Source: Galaxea fascicularis (Eukaryota; Cnidaria; Anthozoa; Scleractinia; Euphylliidae). Taken from it: a stretch of 64,000 bases of DNA. The DNA is taken from contig OX419341.1 in the NCBI GenBank assembly GCA_948470475.1, positions 22,739,707 through 22,803,706 on the forward strand. The letters are read 5' to 3'. How positions within the stretch are numbered: the first letter of the stretch is position 1; the number at the start of each line of letters is the position of its first letter. Position numbers and translations under genes: made by a program. The notes beneath the pieces were generated by a model, which saw only the letters and a list, made by a program, of their open reading frames with translations, did no database searches and was not told the origin of the DNA. Positions 11,913-64,000 of this stretch are shown here, piece after piece.

Positions 11913-12374
11913 TTAGACGGAGGTAGTATTATCTCCCGACCCAGTCCACTCCCCTGTCGACACTGAACTCCCAGAAACGCCGCAAGAAGAACTCGGGGGG
12001 CTGGGTGTACTTGATATGGTTTCTGAGATACTTCCGTCGAAGTAATATGGATGCATTATCCATACAACTTCGGAGGAAGGAAGTCCAAAGTCCTTCCTCG
12101 TTTTCTTTTCTCCTCTGGGATTGGACCCGCATTTTTCCGTGTTAGATGTACACTCTTTTTCGTCATCCTTTGTCTTGCATTTCTTTATCGTTTTAACGAT
12201 AAAGTGAAGCCGCGGTTCGTCGCTGTACGACACTTTCTCGGCGCTCACTTTGCCACGTTCGTCCATTGACAAGTACCATCCTTTTCCATCCGTGTCTGAA
12301 TGACATGTGCGAAAGATGCTGAAAAAGTTTTTACCAAAAAACTCACGAAACACGCATTCCTTTCTCTCGGATTC
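11913..12374 (-). CDS. Gene B exon 3 (FGF C-terminal part)
   Basis: The acceptor is a tract tgttctcttttcc followed by atacaaag at 12375. This choice gives the phase 0 needed after exon 2. It encodes ESERKECVFREFF and the WYL strand, then an extended tail ending at TAA (11913-11915). Confidence 0.75.
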   Translation of the reverse strand, partial: ESERKECVFREFFGKNFFSIFRTCHSDTDGKGWYLSMDERGKVSAEKVSYSDEPRLHFIVKTIKKCKTKDDEKECTSNTEKCGSNPRGEKKTRKDFGLPSSEVVWIMHPYYFDGSISETISSTPSPPSSSCGVSGSSVSTGEWTGSGDNTTSV

Positions 12375-12488
12375 CTTTGTATGGAAAAGAGAACATATGC
12401 CGATAATGGTCTTAGCACCGCAGCTATTAAAAGTAAACTTTAACAATGCAGCAACAGTAGTAAGATTAATAAACCTGTGAACACTGAC

Positions 12489-12558
<70 letters not shown>

Positions 12559-13235
12559 TCGTAAATGGTTTGAACCCAGGAGTCATGTCATAATTAAGTG
12601 AAGTACGATCGTCCGGGTAGTTAGTCGGTCTGTTGTTTGTAGGTCTGTCTGTTGTGAACAGTGATTGGTGCGTTTCGATCCGTCTTTTGTTAGACCAATG
12701 TCTGTACGCGTGTCGTTGTCGGTGAGTCTGTTGTTTGTCCGTTGTTTATGTCGTCGACAAGTCGTTTGTAAGGTGCACAACTTCCCGCACCTTACAAACG
12801 ACTTGTCGACGACATAAACAACGGACAAACAACAGACTCACCGACAACGACACGCGTACAGACATTAGTCTAACAAAAGACGGATCGAAACGCACCAATC
12901 ACTGTTCACAACAGACAAACAACAGACCGACTAATTTTACTAACGATACACGTACACACATTAGACTAACAAAAGACGGATCGAAACGCACCAATCACTG
13001 TGTACAGTCTTCACAGCCTATGACAACTAGGCTTAACTGACAGTCGACCAATAACATCACGACTTCGTTGACCAATCACATCAACGACCAGAGTACGTAT
13101 ACCATCCACTGACGTTACACAAATCACTTGACTCTGATGATGACTTCCGCTCAGGTTGTCGAAACGTTAGTCAATGTCATCACAAACAGTCTTTCTCAGG
13201 ACTACACTCACCCGGACGATCGTACTTCACTTAAT

Positions 13236-13282
<47 letters not shown>

Positions 13283-13286
13283 AGTG

Positions 13287-13353
<67 letters not shown>

Positions 13354-14941
13354 GTAGTAGTACAAGTAGCAGTAGCAGCAGCAGTGCTTAGCAGTAATAG
13401 TCAGTGGATGATTATGATAAATAATGATAATCAACTTAGGTCAGAAACATCTTGAAAATAAAGGTGTTTCGGCCCACTCAACATACTTAGTGTACGTTTC
13501 TAAAGCATAGCAAATCCATAAATCAATTAAACGAAAATTATCTTAAGAATTTGAAGAAGTTAGCAGAGGTTTATGGTGTAGTGAAGAGAAACGTTTTAGT
13601 ATGAATTAAAGTTTGTTGACTTGAGACATCAAGACATGCATGAGGTATCTCGAGACAAAAAAAAAATCATTTAAGAGGAAGGCCATTTCCAAAGATCTTA
13701 CCGTTACGAATATTTTTCCATGGCTGTCTACAGCTAGGTACTTTTTCGTTTTTAGTCCCCAGATAGCCACGAGATCTGGCCCAACAGAGAGAAACTGCAA
13801 AACGGCTGTAAACAATAAAGAGTTTCGGCTTAACAGTTAAAAAGGTGATGAGAAATCCTGGATCCTTACCATTTATATGGAAAACCCGGAAATTCTGGTT
13901 GGAAAATCAAATGGTACATACCATTCCATTCGGAATATTTCATAAATTATGGGCCATCGGTTTAATCAATGCACTTTTTCTGTCATTTCTGAAATTTCCA
14001 ACTGATACTAGTATATTTCGTGATTTATCAATTTTGCGTTTGGACAAGCTGAAGCATTGAATATATCCACTTAAAATTTTCACCCCGACGGATCGTCAGT
14101 GTAAACGGTGAACACCCCCCGGCCCCTGCTTCATTGCACCTTTATAATTTCGTAATTTCCCTTATACCTTAAATATTCTTATTCAAGAATCTTCATAAGT
14201 TTTAATATAGAATATAAACGCTCCCGTGAAAGGCAATTTGTATACATATAAACGTACAACGACCATCAGCTGAAAACTGAAATGTGCTTCAATCATACAA
14301 CCTTTTGATTTTAATTAAACCTTTCTTTTTTCCACGATTAAGAAGCGATTATACAACGTTCGGCCTTTGGTTTCCATGGATGGGGCCTCCATTCCTGCTA
14401 AATATTTTGCATGCATAAATCATGATCACTCTTTGTAAAAGACGCGCATGAAAAGTCGATTTATGTTCCGTGACAAACTAAAATAAATATCGATTTTCAA
14501 GTATTCACATACAAAAGCAGTTAAAAGCACCCCTACCAATTTAGTTAAGCATTGATTTTTTTTGGTTTGATTTTATCATTTCATATTCCCTGCAACATTT
14601 TCACGGTGTTCATGTAACATTGCGAGTACTAGTGAAAACGGCAACATGTAGTGAATTCGGCGACAACTGCGAGTACGTATGCTGTTAATCTATATCTAGT
14701 AACAATATCTTCTAACCAAAATAGCCTAAAAAATCAAAGATATCGATAGTAATTATGCAAGACTGCGATATTTTTTCTCACCATATAAACAGCTTTCTTC
14801 GCTTGTTCCCGTTACTTCTCCAGTTGAAGTAATCGCTAGGAAGAAACCATTTTTACCGTACAATTGCCGTTCCCTCGTGTATTTTTGGAGAGAAGAGAAT
14901 GTTACGGCTGCTTTAGGCCCAGCCATGAGCGGTAAAAACAT
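11913..14941 (-). CDS. Gene B: fibroblast growth factor family ligand (three exons)
   Basis: Exons on the minus strand are 14941-14782, 13805-13702 and 12374-11913. They join in phase 1 and then phase 0 to give a beta-trefoil FGF core: RQLYGKNGFFLAI..GEVTGT in exon 1, LVAIWGLKTKKYLAVD..GKIFVT in exon 2, and ECVFREFF...GKGWYLSMDERGKV in exon 3. Exon 2 is 104 bp, the usual size of the middle exon in FGF genes. The C-terminal extension of roughly 80 residues is Lys/Cys- and then Ser/Thr/Pro-rich. FGFs are secreted signals acting through receptor tyrosine kinases. No clear signal peptide follows the first ATG (14941), so either a further 5' exon exists or secretion is unconventional. Subfamily not assigned. 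Confidence 0.78.
12487..12557. repeat. (AGT)n microsatellite
   Basis: About 23 uninterrupted AGT/TAG units in intron 2 of gene B, flanking the palindromic element. A related tract lies at 13238-13352 with GTG interruptions. Confidence 0.95.
12588..13239. mobile_element. Large palindromic (foldback) element
   Basis: Terminal inverted repeats of about 30 bp (CATAATTAAGTGAAGTACGA at the left, its complement at 13219-13238). A near-perfect internal palindrome is centred near 12782, with arms from about 12665 to 12900. Short open frames on both strands are mirror images produced by the palindrome, not genes. (AGT)n tracts flank both sides. Confidence 0.75.
13238..13352. repeat. (AGT)n/(GTG)n microsatellite
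   Basis: AGT units with a short GTGGTGGTGG interruption, directly abutting the foldback element. Confidence 0.95.
13702..13805 (-). CDS. Gene B exon 2 (FGF core, 104 bp)
   Basis: The acceptor is gtttacag and the donor taacg|gtaaga on the minus strand. Phase 1 in, phase 0 out. It encodes the central beta strands GPDLVAIWGLKTKKYLAVD. Confidence 0.8.
13806..14781 (-). other. Gene B intron 1
   Basis: AT-rich. No repeats or exons recognised. Confidence 0.5.
14782..14941 (-). CDS. Gene B exon 1 (FGF N-terminal core)
   Basis: The first ATG in frame is at 14941; the donor is tatatg|gtgaga. It encodes MFLPLMAGPKAAVTF, a short linker, and the first trefoil strands ending TSEESCLYG. A possible upstream acceptor (gaaaaacag, about 14964-14972) would make this the second exon. 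Confidence 0.7.
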
Positions 14942-16239
14942 GCGAATCAAAATAGGTCTCCTGTTTTTCAGCCGCTATTATGACCTGGAAAGAAGATTCA
15001 AGAAGGACTCCATCAGCAAACCAAAAGATTAACAAATGATAATTTGATGCATGTAAAATTGTTTGCCCCTCAGGTCGCAGCAACCAATGAAACTTAATGC
15101 AAGCGAGTTATCTCTTTGGAAAGCGAACTTTTCATTATCATGCACGGTGTGGTAAGCCGCTTTTGTTTTAATAGTGGTTATTGTCAATATTATCACTGGT
15201 GCACCTGCTCAATATAAACACAAAGTATATAAACAGTTGCTACGTAACGCAACTAAAGCCCCGTTCACACCAAAGCTTAAACATGTCTAAAAGCTGGTTA
15301 GTTAAACACGGTTTAAAATTATTTTCTTTATAAAAGCTGCTTACCGATGTCTTTTGACTACAAATTCAGCGCAAATTGAAGAACATGTACGTGTTTATCT
15401 AAATCCTGCATACAAGTCTGAGTTCCAGTTTTTCTTTAAAGGTTTTTATTTTTCTAAACCTGGTTTAATTAAACATGTTTAGTTGGTATGAATGGGGTAC
15501 AAGTTAAACAATTCCCTGAACAGATTTAAATATTGCTACCGCGGTAAGTTTGCAGAACGACTGATGGCGCACTCCTATTTTCAAGTATGAAAATAAGATA
15601 TTTATTAAATGTTATTTTCCAATCAAAAATTTGATTTTTTTATTATTATTTTTGTTAAGATTGCTGTTCTGTCCCTGTATAAGGATAGATTAGCGTAGAT
15701 ATGATGTTTTATAAAAAATAACGAAAACTTTTGTTGTTCGTAAATTCCGTAGATTCTACCCCCAAACGAAATAAAATAACAACTATGACAGCGAAAAATA
15801 CATTTGATATTTGAAGTCAAAGCGAGAAAGGATATGATTGAACAAAAGAGAGGGTTGTTGTAATTGGTGCTTGGGAGGTAGTACAGTTTTAGCAAGGGGA
15901 ATAGAAAGGACACTGATTATAGGAATTTTATATATTAGTTGGCAACCCCTTTTCTTCTACCTACCTGTTGGTGTTGCCGCTAAAGATGATTTGCATGGAG
16001 ACCAACGTTGCTGAATGCTTTATACGCGCAAACATATCATCATTACACGTTCGTCCGTCCAGTCATCCATCCATCCATCCACCCACACACCCGTCCACCC
16101 GTTCATCCTTAGGTATAGACTCCACACAAGATGCACGTGTTACCGAACACGAACCTAGTGATCGATACAGGTATTTCAGTCACTAAAACTGGGCACAAGT
16201 CTAAGTATAAATGGCTTGGCTCAAATTATTTGTTAATGT
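14942..16239. other. Intergenic region 5' of gene B
   Basis: Contains a foldback element at about 15257-15497, whose ends read CCCCGTTCACACC and the near-inverse GGTATGAATGGGG, and a CATC/CACC simple tract at about 16055-16100. The gene B promoter should lie here; I see no defined element. Confidence 0.45.
15257..15497. mobile_element. Imperfect foldback/MITE
   Basis: Inverted ends CCCCGTTCACACCAAAG and TTGGTATGAATGGGG with inner AAACATGT/ACATGTTT matches. The target duplication is not clear. Confidence 0.5.
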
Positions 16240-17490
16240 CGATTTTTGAAAGTTTCGGGAACGAGGAGCTTTGCAACCAACAATGGGGACCTTCACACAA
16301 TAAAGGCTGATGGTATCGCAATAAGCTTTTACCCTAGCACGAAAACGTTTAACGTACGAGGATCTAAATCTGATATTATCGACAAGAAGCAATTGAAAAT
16401 TGAAAACACAAGTGGTGCTGTCATATTCCAACATTAACCATCCCAACAAACTTCGACAGACAGGGTAAACGAAGGTCTGAATAAAGACGAAACATTCGGG
16501 GTGTTCAAAGCTAATAGACATCGTAATCCGCGTGGTAAGCGAACAATATGCTGAACTTAGACGCGAAATTGGCAAACTCCGTTACAAGATCTCTAAGGTC
16601 AGAATTTCAAATTATCCCGCCAATCGTGGACACCAGAGGAAAACAGTCTTCTGGCCGAAAATAGGTACCTAAAACATTGGTTATAAGACCTTGAAAGGCG
16701 TAATGATTCCATGGAACAGGAAACAAAAGCTGTCCATGACGAAAATAAAAGTTTAGTAACTGAAAGTAAACATGCGACTCCACAAACCAACGGAGATATA
16801 TAAGTTACCTGCACGCAAATCCTCCTGGGAAACGGCTAAAAAGACGCTGAATGGACTTAACTTAAAAACAGAAATCAGAAAAAAAAAAAGAGAGAAAGCT
16901 GCCGAGACAAACAACCGAATTACCAATAAACAAAATGTTGTGATAGTAGGTGATTCGATCACCAAGAATATTATACATTCTTTCAAGAAATCCCGCGGTC
17001 AAGTCTTGCTCGTTTCCTGGAGCAACCACAGAGGACATACCTGTTTTGAGGCGGAAACCACAGAAGATCATTCTGCATGAAGCAAGGAACAAATAATCTG
17101 AAGGTTGATCAGCCGTAGGTGATCAAGAAAAAGATGGTGAAGCTAGTTGGTGAAATCAAACGAAAGGAGCCCAATGTCAAATGCCGGTTATTAACCGATG
17201 ACCTGAAGTCTTGTTGTGATGGTAGAAATTTGGATTATATTTTTCTGCCTCACCAAGTCATGTTGATTCTACGTTACCTAAACGAAAAGGTAAAGGTTTT
17301 TATGATGGGTTCACTTAATACAAATAGCCTCAATAAGCACATTACATTAATGAGCTGAGAGTCTTCGTGGCTGATAAGAGTTTTGGCATCTTAGCCCTCA
17401 GTGAAACTAAGCTTGATTGTAATGTTCCAGATGAGCAAATAAGTATATCAGGATTAAACTGTTTGCGATAGGACCGAGATGAACCGAGTG
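16240..17490 (+). pseudogene. Degraded 5' part of a LINE (ORF1 and start of APE endonuclease)
   Basis: Open fragments at 16246-16437, 16772-17080 and 17119-17358 read in succession but in broken frames. The second holds NVVIVGDSITKNIIHSF, an SGNH/ORF1-type motif of LINE first ORFs. The end of the third and the following bases give SLNTNSLNKHI...LSETKLD, typical of the start of an APE endonuclease. Frame breaks and missing sequence show it is dead. Confidence 0.65.
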
Positions 17491-19016
17491 TGGAGCGCGA
17501 ATGATGTATATGAAATAAATCATATGTGAAATCAAATGAAGAATGATCCTTGCAGTTGTGAACGTAATTTATGCAATTGCGTAAAGAAGCCTGAACGGGG
17601 TTTCAACCCATGACCTCGCGATACCGTTGCGATACTATGAAGCTATGAAGCCAAAACGTTGGGAGCTGGTCAATTTTGGGTTAATATGTTTCCGTGAAAG
17701 AGATGAATCTATGGTGAATGATGTATATCATGAGGAGAAGTGGCCTGCTTGGTCACATGACCCCTAAAAAGCCTAGGAGGGGGATTCACGTAATTACAAT
17801 TGACTCAGTCCCCAAGTCCCAGCACTACTCAACTATAGTGACACCAAGCATGAGAGAGAAGGCGTAAATGAAAAAAAATTTCTACTCAGTTGCATAAATT
17901 GTGCTCCCTACTGCGAGGACCATTCTTCATTTGATTGAATCTTTCTGAAATGAATCATCTGCTGGCGAAAGCCAGTCATTTCCTAGGCCATTAGGGCACA
18001 GTTGCTGTTTCGGAGGTTAGCCTGGTTTTCAGAAGGTCAGGTATATAACACGACCGCTTAGGCAAGGAGGGAGTCAACATAATAGGCGCAATTAACAAAT
18101 CTTTAATAATGTCAGCAACTAAGTATCGCTCATCTGAGATTCAACATATTCTTCAGGCTTCGATCGTCAGCAATTTATTTTTTGAATTTAATTAAAGACA
18201 TAGTGGGAATATAATTAAATCTCCCTTAACGATAACAGGTACCCAAGTATGCTAAGCCAATCTAGATCCACACTGAAAAAGGTTTGTCAATTTATTATAC
18301 TTGTCTTCCTTTGATGATTTTGGGAAAAAATACTGAAGAAATGAAAATCGAACTGCGTACTTTAATCAAAGCAAGCTAAACACCTATGTTCGAAAAAGTA
18401 ATCAAACTTGTTTTAAACAATGGCGCTACATTTAAACTTCTAAACTGCGAGGGGCTAGCATATATCTTAAATATTCAGTATTCCACTTATCTCGGTCCAT
18501 AGTACGCATTAAATTTGGGTTGACATGATTTCCGAACAACTCTTTAAAACCGTCTTGATATAAAGCTTGAAAAGTTACGCTGAGATGCTTACTCATGTGT
18601 TTTCGCACTTAACTTCTGTAGGGGATCGAAGGGGCGCGAGAGTGAAATTATCACCATCCTCTACGTCAGTGGGACGCTGGGAAATAGTCATGATATTACT
18701 TTGTTTTGTTGCTGTTGGTTGTCAGTGGGGGAGTTAAACACAAAAAAATTTTGATTTTATCAAGGGAGTCATTAATGTAAATTGACCACCGTGCAGGGAT
18801 TCTAAAAGCTGACGTGTCTGCGAACCCTTTGTAAGAGTGAATGGCGGGGGTGGAGGGACTAACGCTCGAAACGTCAGCTTTCGGAACCCCGGTACGTTGC
18901 CTGGCCATGCCACCACTTGAGTTTTATTCTCTACGTTATACTTCGTTAGAAAAGCATGGCTTTGAAAAGTGTTTGGGTAATCATGTAGTCGATCGCTGCT
19001 AGTTCTTAAACGATAC
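17491..19016. other. 3' flank of gene C
   Basis: Contains a partial family-3 SINE (17500-17720), and at 18776-18870 a repeat whose words (TTGACCACCGTGCAGGGATTC) recur near 1080. No gene recognised. Confidence 0.5.
17500..17720 (-). mobile_element. tRNA-derived SINE, family 3, partial copy
   Basis: Shares the order of words with 23010-23265 (TTGTGAACG, GCAATTGC, AAGAAGCCT, CCCATGACCTCGCG, GGAGCTGGTCA). The minus strand is its sense by the B-box orientation. Its anticodon-arm part is shortened. Confidence 0.7.
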
Positions 19017-63096
<44,080 letters not shown>

Positions 63097-64000
63097 CTGA
63101 GGGAAGTCTTATCTTTATTACCAGAACACAGAAAACAAAAGAATGAATGGGTATTTATGGAATCATCCCAAAAAATGTTTAAAGATTAATAGCACTTGGA
63201 CAACGTGTCCTCGTCACATTATAGGCTCTTCAATGTACAAAGAGAGAAGGCAAAGTATGAACTATATCTGCACTATAAGAAAATTTTAATTCGCTCAATC
63301 ATGAAGTTAGGAAAAACGAGAGAAAAGCACAATTGCTGGAACATCTCTACTTTCTTGGATCAATGGTCTTCAACTGATGACAAAATGATGTCGCGCGAGC
63401 CTTACATGTTAAATATACCCGCCCTGCGTTTCGGTTCGATGTTAAAGATAGAGGCGGATTTCTTTCTCATTCACTTCAGTCTTTTTTTTTTGTTTCTAGT
63501 TGAGAACTGTCTTCATCCTATTTTGTGCCAGCTAAAGGTTATGAGGTGCAATCACGCATTGTGGTTCCCTTACCAAACGCCAAGGTAAGTCTTGGGTACC
63601 GGTGTAAGCACGATCTTCAGTTAACCAATCGTTTCATGACCAACTTATCCATTATGAGCTACATTTTGAAAGCTCGTCCAAAATTACTCCATCAAGACTA
63701 GCTAGAGACAATTAAAGAAATCTGTAAAAAGTGTAAGACTAACTTTTGCTGCAGCAAAAAAGATCGAAAACGGCGACTTTAAACAAATTGTAGCTGTCCC
63801 TAACCCTGTGTTCATGAAAATTCAACTATCTCTTATTGCCAGATTAACCTGAAAACATAGGTTTTATACCACTGGTCCCCAAGAAACAAAAAAAGGTGTA
63901 ATAAACCCTTAACAATAAAACCACATTTTTTTATGAATGCTGAAAGTCAGCGTGGCACTGTATGTGTGTGCCCGCCCCCCTCCCTCCCCCCAACCTCAGT
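63097..64000 (-). other. Gene C intron running off the window
   Basis: No further VWD exon seen. Short open frames are not supported by any domain. Confidence 0.5.

Noticed and set aside
12583..13040. Two open frames with the same N-terminal sequence on opposite strands
   Set aside because: Produced by the palindromic element; not paralogous genes.
13231..13434. Poly-Leu/poly-Thr frame
   Set aside because: Translation of the AGT microsatellite.
63196..63588. 130-codon plus-strand frame
   Set aside because: No recognisable domain; lies in the intron upstream of the VWD exon on the opposite strand.

Overview
The window is metazoan nuclear DNA, most likely from an anthozoan cnidarian (a stony coral or sea anemone). 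The evidence is AT-rich sequence, spliced genes built from phase-1 extracellular modules (astacin, thrombospondin type 1, C-type lectin, ShKT, EGF, sushi, VWD), several tRNA-derived SINE families, decayed LINEs and many foldback or MITE elements. The taxon is an inference from style.

Three host genes are visible. Gene A (+, about 730-10017, 5' end outside the window) encodes the end of a secreted astacin-type protease, then TSP1, a C-type lectin domain, three more TSP1 repeats and a final ShKT exon with a stop. Gene B (-, 14941-11913) is a three-exon FGF-family ligand whose middle exon is 104 bp. Gene C (-, 63096-19017, 5' end outside) resembles a VWDE protein: VWD, a tenascin-like EGF, cysteine-rich linker exons, an Ig/cadherin-like module, EGF repeats, a sushi domain and a C-terminal C-type lectin. 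Exon phases agree across nearly all junctions. One exon of gene C (36952-36839) carries a 1-nt frameshift.

The outstanding object is an 18,972-bp Polinton/Maverick-like (adintovirus-related) element at 37770-56741, inside one intron of gene C. It has AG...CT ends and a perfect 6-bp target duplication (ATCGTT). Its terminal inverted repeats are very long, about 3.78 and 4.00 kb. The GC-richer core (41547-52741) holds a one-directional set of intact minus-strand genes: integrase with chromodomain, packaging ATPase, adenain-like protease, major capsid protein, two paralogous probable virion proteins, a PLA2-like protein, and small basic or hydrophobic proteins. Most have a TATA-like (T/C)ATAAAAG box 30-60 bp upstream. 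No protein-primed DNA polymerase B is present, although both ends of the element are in the window.

Each TIR contains a 110-bp minisatellite and an outward-facing array of duplicated micro-exons with Cys-x-Cys modules and splice-like borders. The array is larger in the right TIR than in the left. I know of no description of this combination, and it is the best candidate for a new system here.

The remainder is introns and intergenic DNA with a nearly full-length but disabled APE-RT LINE (25697-29036), further LINE fragments, SINEs, MITEs with clear target duplications, and microsatellites.
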